A model generated the notes under the pieces. That model ran no database searches. It was not told the origin of the DNA and saw nothing but the letters and a program-made list of their open reading frames with translations. Positions 55,444 through 63,926 of a DNA stretch of 64,000 bases are shown in pieces. The position numbers and the translations under genes were made by a program. The stretch spans positions 395,001 through 459,000 of the forward strand of contig NZ_AMBZ01000002.1 in the NCBI RefSeq assembly GCF_000293805.1. Direction: 5' to 3'. The DNA is from Paenibacillus alvei DSM 29 (lineage in GTDB: Bacteria > Bacillota > Bacilli > Paenibacillales > Paenibacillaceae). The number at the start of each line of letters is the position of its first letter. Within the stretch, counting starts at the first letter, position 1.

Positions 55444-55751
55444 TTTGGGATAAATTGATATAACGTAACATTCTTCACAATACAATTTTAGGGGTAATAC
55501 CAGTCGCTGTTACCACCCGCAAACGGTGAGTCTCGGAACAAAATTAAGCCTATCAATGCTCTTTTCTACCTAAATTATTTACGTATGTAAGTCCGGAACA
55601 TCGTTAAATCGTTGTGGCAATAGGGTTTTCGAGTGGTGTTACTGGGCCAATTAAGAGCACTTTGGACAAGCTGGGGAAATCCGTTTCCCCTCCCCTTGTT
55701 CCTCAAGTGCTCTATTCTTACTTAATTTTGAGGAAAATAGGGAGGAGCCTT
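55444..55751. other. Non-coding stretch with a long imperfect hairpin
   Basis: Between the secreted-protein gene and the small frameshifted gene. An extended hairpin occupies 55654-55713: AGAGCACTT (55654-55662) pairs with AAGTGCTCT (55705-55713), with inner GGACAAG/CTTGTTCC and GGGGAAA/TTTCCCC stems. A 20-mer in it recurs with two changes at 30840-30859. Confidence 0.5.
55654..55713. repeat. Long hairpin carrying a shared 20-mer
   Basis: Imperfect inverted repeat as described for the surrounding stretch; could be a terminator for the secreted-protein gene or a remnant of a mobile repeat. Confidence 0.55.
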
Positions 55752-55993
55752 ATGGACAGCTCAATATATGTAATCATATTCTTGCTATTGGCACTTATTT
55801 TTCTGTTATTACAAATTATTATAATTCTAAGAAGTTGAACTCATTAGAGGAAGCACTATATGAGTCATATAGAAATAACAGTGAAGTTAAATCATTTGTT
55901 GAAAAGGTTTTAGAGGGAGAATCAGAAGAAGTAGAAGCAATAAAAAGAGTCAGAACTAAGTATGGTTTATCTATTGGAAATGCAAAAAAATAA
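55752..55993 (+). pseudogene. Small membrane protein with L7/L12-C-terminal-like tail, frameshifted
   Basis: ATG 55752 (GGGAGGAG upstream) opens a 28-codon frame encoding one transmembrane helix (MDSSIYVIIFLLLALIFLLLQ). A second frame then continues ...NSKKLNSLEEALYESYRNN...VEKVLEGESEEVEAIKRVRTKYGLSIGNAKK. Firmicutes have many small proteins made of one helix plus an L7/L12-like segment (GEKIEAIKxxRExTGxGLKEAK), so the two frames probably belong to one gene broken by a missing base between about 55798 and 55830. Function of intact relatives is unknown. Confidence 0.65.
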
Positions 55994-56020
55994 TTGATTT
56001 ATATAGAAGAAGCGAGTGAA

Positions 56021-56231
56021 AGCAGCCGAAGAATAACAGGCTATCCCAGCAAGGATTCCCTTTCCTATTGGACAGCCTGTTATTTATTACGGTAGTGAAG
56101 CTATGCTTACCGCATAATCACGATGCATGTGCTACACGAATATCTTAGCTATGCATATGAGATTCCGCCTCATCCCAGGAAACTCGATACGCCTGTCCCT
56201 TGGAACAGAATATCGAAGAAGAGGTATAGGC
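56021..56231 (-). repeat. Right copy of the TetM-like 3'-end repeat, with terminator
   Basis: Homologous to 54451-54651 and contiguous with the intact gene. The terminator hairpin is AATAACAGGCT (56032-56042) with AGCCTGTTATT (56074-56084). Confidence 0.85.
56032..56084 (-). terminator. Terminator of the TetM-like gene
   Basis: Perfect 11-bp outer stem with a long inner loop, followed on the minus strand by CTTCGGC; about 60 bp past the stop. Confidence 0.65.
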
Positions 56232-58094
56232 CGGATCTGCGTCCTTATCGTAGCCCTTGTGTGCGATCACTTCATCGGCATTATGGCAGATATCGTAGCC
56301 GCCGAACAGAATCTGAATCATCCCTTTGCCCTGTGTATTCGCTGCAAGCTCTGTGCTGTAGTTCATGAAGGTTGACACAGGCACCCGCCCGATAATGACC
56401 GCCTTGCTTCCAACAAAGTCCGGAGGCTCTAGTGTACCATGCGCTTTCTGCACATCTGCCATCACCTTGCCCATATCGTCTGCATCCACCGTAATTTTCA
56501 CATTATAGTACGGCTCCAGCAGCACATTGTCTGCCTGCTCCAACCCTTGACGCAGCGCACGGAAAGAGGCCTCACGGAAATCACCGCCGCTCGTATGCCG
56601 ATTGTGAGCACGCCCTGTCAGCAGGGTAATGCGTACATCCGTTAGTGGCGATCCCGTAAGCAGGCCATGGTGATCCCGTTCCAGCAGATGCTGCATAATC
56701 AAGTTTTGATAATTGACACCAAGCTCATCGGGATGGCATTCGTTGAATACCTGAATCCCGCTGTCTCGTTCTCCAGGCTCCAACCGCAAGCGTGCTTCCG
56801 CATAGTGTCCGAGCGGTTCGAAGTGTCCGCACCCATTCGCGACAGAACGTATCGTCTCCTTATAAAGGATTTCTGGGACAGCAAACGATACGGTAATGCC
56901 AAAGCGCTCCTTCACAATTCGTTCCAGCACTTCCAGTTGAATCATTCCCATGACATGAATATGAATCTCCTGTACATGCTCATCCCACTGCACGCGAAGA
57001 ACAGGGTCTTCCGCATCCAACCGATGGAAGCAGGCCAGCACCTCTTTCACATGCAAATCGGCAGGAAAGATAACCTTGGACTTTAACGTAGGTATGATAT
57101 GATAAGCAGCCGGCTCCTCTAACATACCAAGCCCATCCCCTACAGATGCAGCCGTGAGCCCTGTTACTGCACACAGCTGCCCTGCTTCTGCACGATCAAC
57201 CTGCTGTGCCTTCTGGCCGCTATAGATGTGTATAGATGTCACTTTCTCCATGAAGGCATCCGATCCTGCGCGATATCGAACTTCATCCCGGACGGACAGG
57301 GAGCCGCTCATAATCTTCATATGTGTCATTCGTGTACCCTGATCGTCATAGCGAATCTTATATACTCGTCCGGCAAAATCCCCTTCACTGACATAGCCGG
57401 TCTGTATAAACTGATGTATCAGCTCCAGGACTTGTTCAACACCAACATCCTGAAGTGCCGAACCACGTACGCACGGGAACCATTTTCGTTCAGCAAGCAT
57501 ATGCCGCATCGCTCGCAGCCATTCGGCCTGCTCATAGCTCCCCCCCAAGTAGAGCTCGAGCAACTCATCATTTCGCTCAGCCATAAATGTAATCACATCA
57601 TCACCTAATTCCCCATCTGAACAATACGATGACATCTCCAGAATGTCGGCAGTCAGGTTCAATCGGATTTCCTCGATGACTCGCTCCACATCAGCGCCGA
57701 TCCGATCTATTTTGTTAAGGAAGAATATCGTCGGCACACCTTGCTTCTGCAGCAGCCGCCATACCGTTTCCGTATGTCCCTGAATGCCCTCCACGCTGCT
57801 TACGACAATGATCGCAGCATCCATGACTTGAATCGCACGCTCCATTTCTGCAGAGAAATCGACATGCCCAGGAGTATCAATAAGTGTGTACGAATTCCCT
57901 TTATAGGTCATCACCGCCTGATCGGCGAATATCGTAATGCCGCGTTCCTTCTCTATCTCATGGCTGTCCAAAAAAGCGTCCTTATTATCTACCCGTCCCC
58001 GGCTTTGGATGCTTCGTGTATGATACAGGATCTGCTCGGCAAAGGTCGTCTTTCCTGCATCCACATGGGCGAATAGCCCTAATGTAATATTCAT
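56145..58094 (-). CDS. TetM/TetO-like ribosomal protection GTPase
   Basis: A 649-residue translational GTPase of the EF-G/Tet(M) group, close to the 639 residues of Tet(M). GTPase motifs: AHVDAGKTT (G1), RGITI (G2), DTPGHVDF (G3), NKID (G4). EF-G-like domains II-V follow, including VSFAVPEILYKETIR and the domain IV RRAHNRHTSGGDFREASFRALRQGLEQAD-like region. Such proteins displace tetracycline from the ribosome; chromosomal Paenibacillus and Bacillus relatives exist that may not confer resistance. ATG 58094 follows GAGGTG. A copy of its 3' end lies at 54451. Confidence 0.9.
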   Translation of the reverse strand: MNITLGLFAHVDAGKTTFAEQILYHTRSIQSRGRVDNKDAFLDSHEIEKERGITIFADQAVMTYKGNSYTLIDTPGHVDFSAEMERAIQVMDAAIIVVSSVEGIQGHTETVWRLLQKQGVPTIFFLNKIDRIGADVERVIEEIRLNLTADILEMSSYCSDGELGDDVITFMAERNDELLELYLGGSYEQAEWLRAMRHMLAERKWFPCVRGSALQDVGVEQVLELIHQFIQTGYVSEGDFAGRVYKIRYDDQGTRMTHMKIMSGSLSVRDEVRYRAGSDAFMEKVTSIHIYSGQKAQQVDRAEAGQLCAVTGLTAASVGDGLGMLEEPAAYHIIPTLKSKVIFPADLHVKEVLACFHRLDAEDPVLRVQWDEHVQEIHIHVMGMIQLEVLERIVKERFGITVSFAVPEILYKETIRSVANGCGHFEPLGHYAEARLRLEPGERDSGIQVFNECHPDELGVNYQNLIMQHLLERDHHGLLTGSPLTDVRITLLTGRAHNRHTSGGDFREASFRALRQGLEQADNVLLEPYYNVKITVDADDMGKVMADVQKAHGTLEPPDFVGSKAVIIGRVPVSTFMNYSTELAANTQGKGMIQILFGGYDICHNADEVIAHKGYDKDADPAYTSSSIFCSKGQAYRVSWDEAESHMHS

Positions 58095-58208
58095 GGCGAC
58101 ACCTCATTGCTAATTCTGAAGTCTGCATTCTTCACCAATTCTTATTTTGGTTCTTCTATGCTATCTATGATAGCATAGACTTACCTACTTCAAGAGAGGC
58201 GGACAGAG

Positions 58209-58967
58209 ATGATGAACGGAGAAAAGAATCAATTTATAGAACGGCAGCCTGCAAGGATCATTGAATTGGAAGGCGCCTGCAACGTACGGGATCTCGGCGG
58301 ATATAAAGCGGTGAACGGACGCGAAATCCAGTGGGGGCGATTTTATCGCGGGGACGGTCAACATAAGCTGACTCAGCAGGATCAAGAGATATTGCTTGAA
58401 CGCGGTATCCATACGGTCATCGACCTGCGTTATGCACAAGAGCTGGCCGTTGCCAAGGATGCATTCGCCGATTCGGATCAGGTTGCTTACTACAATGTTG
58501 ATCTTATCAATCCAGCAACGACGAACAAGCCGCACGTTACTAGCCTTGGTGAACTGTATGTCAGCATGCTGGACAATAGCCAAGCGGCTTTTCTTCGTGT
58601 GTTCGAGCTTCTGACTGACCATTCAGGGGAGGCTGTACTCTTCCACTGCACGGCAGGCAAGGATCGGACAGGAATGGTAGCGGCCCTGCTGCTGGATCTG
58701 GCGGGTATACCTCATGCAACAATTATTGAAGACTATGCCATGACTGCTGAATGCCTGATTCCGATTATGAATGACCTGCGCGCCAGCCGACCGAAAGGAA
58801 TGCCCGTCGACTTGTACGAGCGCTTCCTTGGCTGTGATCCGAGCAATATGGAGATGATGCTTCAACATCTTCATGCCAAGTATGGCGGCAGCGAGCGTTA
58901 TTTGGCGGCAATTGGACTGCCCGAGGGGAAAGTACAAACATTGAGACAAAAATTGTTGGAAGCATAA
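58209..58967 (+). CDS. Tyrosine-protein phosphatase (PF13350 type)
   Basis: A 252-residue protein with N-terminal ACNVRDLGGYKAVNGREIQWGRFYRG and the P-loop HCTAGKDRTG (catalytic Cys near residue 144), as in bacterial LipA/IphP-like phosphatases. Cytoplasmic; acts on phosphotyrosine or phosphoinositide-type substrates. The first two codons are both ATG. Divergent from the TetM-like gene, convergent with merR. Confidence 0.9.
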   Translation: MMNGEKNQFIERQPARIIELEGACNVRDLGGYKAVNGREIQWGRFYRGDGQHKLTQQDQEILLERGIHTVIDLRYAQELAVAKDAFADSDQVAYYNVDLINPATTNKPHVTSLGELYVSMLDNSQAAFLRVFELLTDHSGEAVLFHCTAGKDRTGMVAALLLDLAGIPHATIIEDYAMTAECLIPIMNDLRASRPKGMPVDLYERFLGCDPSNMEMMLQHLHAKYGGSERYLAAIGLPEGKVQTLRQKLLEA

Positions 58968-58995
58968 CCCTGATACACAATAAAAAATACAATAC

Positions 58996-59028
58996 AAAAA
59001 GGACTAGCCTTCATTGGTTAGTCCTTTT
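58996..59028. terminator. Bidirectional terminator between phosphatase and merR
   Basis: AAAAAGGACTA pairs with TAGTCCTTTT, with A and T runs on the two sides; it overlaps the merR stop. Confidence 0.85.
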
Positions 59029-59440
59029 GAGCATTCTTTTGCAGCTGTTCAAGCAGCATCGCATCATACATGCTTCTTTTTTCCTCAGCAATCTTTCTGA
59101 CGGATTCAAGCTGTTTAATCTGCGCGTCAAGCCGCGCAAGATGACGATCAAGCATGCCTATTCGTTTATGCAAAGTGTCCTCTATATCATGCGGCAAGCG
59201 ATTCCCAGACAACAGGCATCCGTCCTCTGTAAACGCCGCTATGTCCTCTAGCTTCATACCTGTTTGCTTCAATCCATAAATGAATTGGATAAACCTTACA
59301 TCCTGCTCGTCGTACTGCCGAACGCCATCCGGCTTCCCTCCCAAACGCTGTGGGCTGTGGAGAAGACCGATTTGTTCATAGTATCGAAGCGTGTAGGCAG
59401 ATATTCCGGTTAGTCGCGCCGCTTCTCCAATGGAATACAT
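59018..59440 (-). CDS. MerR family transcriptional regulator
   Basis: A 140-residue regulator: N-terminal YSIGEAARLTGISAYTLRYYEQIGLLHSPQR winged helix, then a coiled coil (about 80-125). No conserved cysteine metal site of metal sensors is visible, so a drug- or aldehyde-type MerR is more likely. It lies 26 bp after the oxidoreductase gene and probably controls that operon. Confidence 0.93.
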   Translation of the reverse strand: MYSIGEAARLTGISAYTLRYYEQIGLLHSPQRLGGKPDGVRQYDEQDVRFIQFIYGLKQTGMKLEDIAAFTEDGCLLSGNRLPHDIEDTLHKRIGMLDRHLARLDAQIKQLESVRKIAEEKRSMYDAMLLEQLQKNAQKD

Positions 59441-59466
59441 CCCCTTGCTCCTTCCCGCTGTCTCGA

Positions 59467-60483
59467 TTACTCCTCTGTCACAAGGACGATTTTACCGATC
59501 GAATGAGATCCTGTCAGCAATTGCTGTGCCTGGGCTGCTTCCTGCAGCGGAATTCGATGGGAGATGAGCGGGTGAATCTCCCCCGCTACCAGCAGGGACA
59601 TGACGGATTGCACATCCTCACGGAACCAATCCAATCGATCCTTTTTCAGCGCTGTAATACTATACATATACACAGAGTTCCCGCTTTCCGTTGTCCCGCG
59701 TGCGGCCGTCCCTGTCCAATCCTTCACCCAATCGTTAGCATGATGATCCTTCTCCAGCACGGATGTGTAGCCATAACCGACAAAGCGCCCCTTCGAACTT
59801 AACGTCCGCATGGAGCGTTTCCAGTTAGAGCCGCCAATTGGATCGAACACGGCATCCATGCCCTCAGGAGCTGCTTGAGCAAGCACTTCAACAAAATCCT
59901 CTGCTCTATAGTTTATCGGCATCGCACCGTATGCTGCAACGACCTGATGCTTCGCAGCCGAGGCTGTTCCGTACATCTTCAGCTTTGCCAATCGCCCCAA
60001 ATCCAACAATGCTGTCCCTACACCGCCGCTCGCGCCATGGATAAGAATTCGCTCACCCTCCGCCACCTTTGCGATGCGATGCAGCATCTGATACGCCGTC
60101 ACATAATTCAATATACTCGCTGCTGCTTCGGCCGCATCGATTTGTGCAGGAATCGGAACAAGCTCATCTACTCTTGCATACACATGTGAAGCGTAACTTC
60201 CTGTCCCATTGAAAAATACGGCTACGCGATCCCCTGCCACATAATCGTCCACAGCATCTCCTACTTCTTCGACAATCCCAACCGCATCATAACCAGGAAC
60301 AAACGGCACTTTAGGCGACATCGGATATAATCCTTCCCTGCGCATAATATCCGCAAGCGCTACGCCCACACTCTGCACCCTTACGCGCACCTCATCTACT
60401 TCAGGTGTACAAATCGGTTCTTGAATGGCCTTCAACACCTCCGGCCCCCCATATTCAGTTACAGTCATCTTGGTGTTCCACAC
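59467..60483 (-). CDS. Zinc-binding-type alcohol dehydrogenase/quinone oxidoreductase (MDR family)
   Basis: A 338-residue medium-chain NADPH-dependent oxidoreductase: GroES-like half (TKMTVTEYGGPEVL ... VRVRVQSVGVALADIMRREGLYP ... VPGYDAVGIVEEVGDAV) and Rossmann half with GASGGVGTALLDLG. Zinc-ligand cysteines are missing, so it belongs to the quinone reductase-like branch. Start GTG 60483 is chosen because AAAGGAG lies nine bases upstream. In an operon with merR, possibly for detoxifying reactive carbonyls or quinones (inference). Confidence 0.9.
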   Translation of the reverse strand: MWNTKMTVTEYGGPEVLKAIQEPICTPEVDEVRVRVQSVGVALADIMRREGLYPMSPKVPFVPGYDAVGIVEEVGDAVDDYVAGDRVAVFFNGTGSYASHVYARVDELVPIPAQIDAAEAAASILNYVTAYQMLHRIAKVAEGERILIHGASGGVGTALLDLGRLAKLKMYGTASAAKHQVVAAYGAMPINYRAEDFVEVLAQAAPEGMDAVFDPIGGSNWKRSMRTLSSKGRFVGYGYTSVLEKDHHANDWVKDWTGTAARGTTESGNSVYMYSITALKKDRLDWFREDVQSVMSLLVAGEIHPLISHRIPLQEAAQAQQLLTGSHSIGKIVLVTEE

Positions 60484-60561
60484 AAGCCATCTCTCCTTTA
60501 GCGATTTTTCGTAGATGGCTGTATTGTAGTCCTTCGAGTTCACTCGAAGTCAACACGAATC

Positions 60562-60592
60562 AAAAAAGCACAGGATCCCATATCCTGTGCTT
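60562..60592 (-). terminator. Terminator after the AlkD-like gene
   Basis: AGCACAGGAT pairs with ATCCTGTGCT, followed on the minus strand by TTTTTTG. Confidence 0.85.
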
Positions 60593-60596
60593 CATC

Positions 60597-61304
60597 TTAA
60601 CATATGCATGTCTTTCGCTTAGCGCCGAGCTTGCCTGCAGCCTTCACTTTGCGGATATAGGCCGCCGCTTCCGGTACTTTGCAAGCTGTCTCGCCCATAT
60701 TGACCTGCACCTTGCCAATGGCTTCTGCCACTCGCATTGCCTCATCATGCAAGGCCAATACATACGAACCCACTACAATGACAAATTGATTCATAACGTA
60801 CCTCACCCGATTGCGTTCCTGATGAACCGTCGACTCGACGAGCGCGAGCATTCTCCTCAACTCTTCGATATCCAGCTTCTCATCCGAAGTAATCGAGATA
60901 TAGTGCAGATAGGTGCTCCAGCCGCATGTCGCAATCAGCTCTTCACTGGATGCCATCCATTCGCGCGCTAATTCGAGGGCATACGGACTTTCCGCAGCCA
61001 CACCAGCTACCGTACATTCTACAATCATATGCCATGAAGCCTTTTGGGCCCATGATTGCAGAAGCTCCTTGGTCATTACAGATGGATCGACCGTCAGCCC
61101 TGCCAAATACATCGCATCGCTATTCCCTGTATCGAACAGCGCACGCGCAAGCTGCTGATCCTTCTTAACTTCCTTGACCAGCTTCTTCAGATCGCCGATC
61201 TTTACACCAAACAGCGGCTCTGGTGCCCCATGTCGGAGGAACGTTTTCTTCGTTTGCTCTGTGCCCATCGCTTCCAGCTTCGCCATGACTTCATCCAGTG
61301 TCAT
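60597..61304 (-). CDS. AlkD-like DNA alkylation repair protein
   Basis: A 235-residue all-helical HEAT-like protein of PF08713: TKKTFLRHGAPEPLFGVKIGDLKKLVKEVKKDQQLARALFDTGNSDAMYLAGLTVDP, SWHMIVECTVAGVAAES and RNRVRYVMNQFVIVVGSYV. AlkD-type glycosylases excise positively charged alkylated bases; this one may alternatively belong to a non-catalytic subgroup. Start ATG 61304 follows AGGGGG. Cys-rich C-terminal end TCIC is odd but unassigned. Confidence 0.88.
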   Translation of the reverse strand: MTLDEVMAKLEAMGTEQTKKTFLRHGAPEPLFGVKIGDLKKLVKEVKKDQQLARALFDTGNSDAMYLAGLTVDPSVMTKELLQSWAQKASWHMIVECTVAGVAAESPYALELAREWMASSEELIATCGWSTYLHYISITSDEKLDIEELRRMLALVESTVHQERNRVRYVMNQFVIVVGSYVLALHDEAMRVAEAIGKVQVNMGETACKVPEAAAYIRKVKAAGKLGAKRKTCIC

Positions 61305-61323
61305 TTGCAGCCCCCTGACCCCA

Positions 61324-61380
61324 CTATATATAATCCAACTTATCCGAGTTCAAAATGATATATACCTAGTGAGTACGAAT
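61324..61380 (-). pseudogene. Remnant of the 3' end of an ECF41 sigma factor gene
   Basis: On the minus strand the segment reads VYIILNSDKLDYI and stop, matching VYVIFNPDKLDHI at the C-terminus of the sigma factor at 62916. The nucleotide core ATCCAACTTATCCG is identical and similarity extends over about 55 bp. Only the last codons are present. It lies directly downstream of the MATE gene, on the far side of the AT-rich cassette from the intact sigma gene. Confidence 0.8.
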
Positions 61381-61385
61381 CAGGG

Positions 61386-62699
61386 CTATAACTTTGAAAT
61401 TCTCCCTAACTTACTAAGGAAGCCAACCATTAATATCAAATAGCATATTCCTAAACCAAAATAGATTCCCCATAATCCTGCATGTAGAGATAAAATCCAG
61501 ATGATCACTATGGATATGCCATAGATAATTGTAGAGAAATACATTACCCATTTTTCATAATCTATGCTTTGTAAAGTATATTTCATGATTTGTTGGGCAG
61601 CATTGATGAAGGAAATCAATAAAGCAATCATCAGGTAATCTTTTATCTGTGAAATTACTTCAACTTTATCTGTAATGAACCCACTTATGTAAGAAGAATA
61701 ATTCACTATAACTATACTAAGAGGAATAATAATTAGGAATGATGATAAAAATGCGATCTTAACATAAGTGAAATAGTCTCTATTTTTACTATATGCTTGA
61801 GCGGTTAAAGTCATGCTGCAACCAGCATATGCATATGCAGGAAGCATTAAAAATTCCAATAGGGTTGTTATTACATTATAGGAAGCTATAGATGTCACAT
61901 GGAGTCTTGACACAATCATAGTTAAACAGATCATAAACAAAGAAGATTCAACCAAATCCTGTAGGGAAAGAGGAATATATAATTTTACAAGCTCTTTCAA
62001 GTGACTTCTATTGAACCTCAATCTAAAAATGTGAAAACTATGCTTTTTGTAAGCTATGATGCAGATAAATACGCTTGAAAGCAAACCAACTACAGACCCT
62101 ATTGCAGCACCGGTAGTACCTAATTGCGGGAAACCTAACTTGCCAAAAACCAGTACATAATCCAATGATATATTTACAATACTAGCGACTATGGTACTTA
62201 TAAAAAATATTTTAGTTTTTCGCAAGTTTTTAAAATAAGCGGAAAATATAAATAATACAAGGTTAATACCTATGCCTATGCCACTAATATAAAGGTAATT
62301 TTCGGAATACTTCAACGTTAATGAATCAAGCCCATACAAATACACAAGTACCCATTTACCGCCAATTAAAATTAGACATTCGCAAATAACCCCTAATACG
62401 ACTGCAAGCGTGATACTTGAATTAAATATATCGCCGAATGATTTTTTATCATCATTCCCAAGATACTTTGCACCAATAATATTGAATGCCACGCCAAGAA
62501 GTCCAATTGAGCCTGTTATAAAATAAATAAACGATCCTACAATACCAACAGCAGCAAATTCATGAATGGATAGCCTGCCAACAATAGCTTGATCCCCTAT
62601 TTGGAATAATAATTGCATGAGATGCGCTGAAAGCATAGGTAAAACCATACTATTTATAAGAATAAAATCTGATTTATATTTTTTCCATATGCTTTTCAC
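61386..62699 (-). CDS. MATE family efflux transporter
   Basis: A 437-residue polytopic protein with the MATE/NorM pattern of two six-helix halves: SMVLPMLSAHLMQLLFQIGDQAIVGRLS at the start, VFGKLGFPQLGTTGAAIGSVVG in helix 6 region and ASYNVITTLLEFLMLPAYAYAGCSMTLTAQAYSKN in the second half. Visibly more AT-rich than its neighbours, with A/T-ending codons, suggesting recent acquisition. It overlaps the PqqD-like fragment by 26 bp, so the two were probably one operon. Substrate unknown; export of a peptide product is possible. Confidence 0.88.
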   Translation of the reverse strand: MKSIWKKYKSDFILINSMVLPMLSAHLMQLLFQIGDQAIVGRLSIHEFAAVGIVGSFIYFITGSIGLLGVAFNIIGAKYLGNDDKKSFGDIFNSSITLAVVLGVICECLILIGGKWVLVYLYGLDSLTLKYSENYLYISGIGIGINLVLFIFSAYFKNLRKTKIFFISTIVASIVNISLDYVLVFGKLGFPQLGTTGAAIGSVVGLLSSVFICIIAYKKHSFHIFRLRFNRSHLKELVKLYIPLSLQDLVESSLFMICLTMIVSRLHVTSIASYNVITTLLEFLMLPAYAYAGCSMTLTAQAYSKNRDYFTYVKIAFLSSFLIIIPLSIVIVNYSSYISGFITDKVEVISQIKDYLMIALLISFINAAQQIMKYTLQSIDYEKWVMYFSTIIYGISIVIIWILSLHAGLWGIYFGLGICYLILMVGFLSKLGRISKL

Positions 62700-62883
62700 T
62701 GATTATATCCTTTATTTCAGTCTGGGTTATTTCTACAACAGAATTAAGCTGCCACAAGAAATCTACAATATCGGAATATACTTCTTCATTACTTACTTCA
62801 TATTCTTGAGCTATAATATTGGAAATTTCAGTCGCGTAATCAGTATATAACCAGTACCTTTGCCAATATGTGAACATAATCAC
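62674..62883 (-). CDS. PqqD-like short protein (partial RiPP recognition element)
   Basis: A 69-codon frame encoding ...YATEISNIIAQEYEVSNEEVYSDIVDFLWQLNSVVEITQ, which resembles the second half of PqqD-type RiPP recognition domains (EIxxxLxxxYxVxxxxxxxDVxxFLxxL). The expected first half (LNxxAxxIWxLxxG) is missing, replaced by MFTYWQRYWLYTD, and no ribosome binding site is evident. It is AT-rich, precedes and overlaps the MATE gene, and may be a truncated relic of a peptide-modification cluster. No precursor, protease or cyclase gene is present. Confidence 0.55.
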   Translation of the reverse strand: MIMFTYWQRYWLYTDYATEISNIIAQEYEVSNEEVYSDIVDFLWQLNSVVEITQTEIKDIISEKHMEKI

Positions 62884-62915
62884 ATATAAATAACGGAAGA
62901 AAGGGAAGACTTACT

Positions 62916-63836
62916 TTACTTTTCTATACGACTTATATGATCCAACTTATCCGGGTTAAATATAACATAAACGTTGCTTATGCGATCTTGCTCAGCCGTT
63001 AGCTCACAGCAGCATACCGCCTTCACAACTCCTTGCTCCCAGTACACCATATTCAAACTCGTATTTACCATAGTGAAGGATAGATCCCAACTTCGCAGCG
63101 CCACGAACGCTTTAGGAGAAGTGAGCAGCCTCAGTACACGGCTTCTGCCTATAATAGGCCGCATAGCAGCATGGACTCTGCCTCCTCCATCGGTAGTCAG
63201 TCGTACATCCTCTGACAGCAAGGACAACAATGCCTCCATATCATATTGCTGAAAGGCAGTAACGAACTTAGAGACAAGCGTACGTCTGGCTTCCGTATCT
63301 TGACTGGCAGAGGGGGAATATTCTCGCGCGTGCTCCTTGGCGCGGCTCAATATTTTGCGACAGTTGGAAGTCGACTTGCCTACCGCATCTGCGATTTCCT
63401 CATACTCATATTCGAATACTTCTCTCAGCAGAAATACGGCTCTCTCCATCGGAGTCATCCGTTCAAGCATAACCATATACGCATAGGACAACGAATCTGC
63501 ACGCTCCGCCACTTGATCGGGCTGCTCTCCTTGTTCAACGATAGGCTCTGGAAGCCACTCCCCGAAATACGTCTCCCTTGTTCGACGAGAAGATTGCAGC
63601 ACATTCAGACATCGGTTCGTCATCCACTTGGCGATATACGGCTTGATATGCCTGACATCGTCCAAATTCCTGCCAACCATACCCGCAAATAAATCCTGCA
63701 CGGCATCCTCCGCATCAGACACCGTGCCCAGCATCCGATATGCAATTGAAAATGCTAAAGGCCGATAGCTGCGATACAATTGTTCAACAGGATCAGCCTC
63801 CTGTGTATGAACCGAATGAAGCTCTTTTACATCCAT
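62916..63836 (-). CDS. ECF41-type RNA polymerase sigma factor (SigJ-like)
   Basis: A 306-residue extracytoplasmic-function sigma factor with region 2 (YRSYRPLAFSIAYRMLGTVSDAEDAVQDLF), the ECF41 linker motif WLPEP, region 4 (MTPMERAVFLLREVFEYEYEEIADAVGKSTSNCRKILSRAKEHAREY) and a SnoaL-like C-terminal extension holding the group's DGGG and NPDKL motifs. In ECF41 the extension acts as a built-in regulator in place of an anti-sigma factor. AGGAGGGGG precedes the ATG. The usual COE partner gene lies upstream at 63925. Confidence 0.95.
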   Translation of the reverse strand: MDVKELHSVHTQEADPVEQLYRSYRPLAFSIAYRMLGTVSDAEDAVQDLFAGMVGRNLDDVRHIKPYIAKWMTNRCLNVLQSSRRTRETYFGEWLPEPIVEQGEQPDQVAERADSLSYAYMVMLERMTPMERAVFLLREVFEYEYEEIADAVGKSTSNCRKILSRAKEHAREYSPSASQDTEARRTLVSKFVTAFQQYDMEALLSLLSEDVRLTTDGGGRVHAAMRPIIGRSRVLRLLTSPKAFVALRSWDLSFTMVNTSLNMVYWEQGVVKAVCCCELTAEQDRISNVYVIFNPDKLDHISRIEK

Positions 63837-63903
63837 GTTCCCCCTCCTTTGCCCCTCATTCTACCATTCCAAGGCTATACTGATCCATGGAGCAAATAAG
63901 AAA

Positions 63904-63926
63904 AGAGGAGCACAAGGCTCCCCTCT
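63904..63926 (-). terminator. Terminator after the carboxymuconolactone-decarboxylase-like gene
   Basis: AGAGGGGAGC pairs with GCTCCTCT across CTTGT, followed on the minus strand by TTTCTTATT. It separates the gene from the sigma factor gene. Confidence 0.8.

Noticed and set aside
56145..58094. Elongation factor G
   Set aside because: The length of 649 residues and overall motif spacing fit the Tet(M)-type ribosomal protection group better than EF-G, and no str operon genes are nearby.
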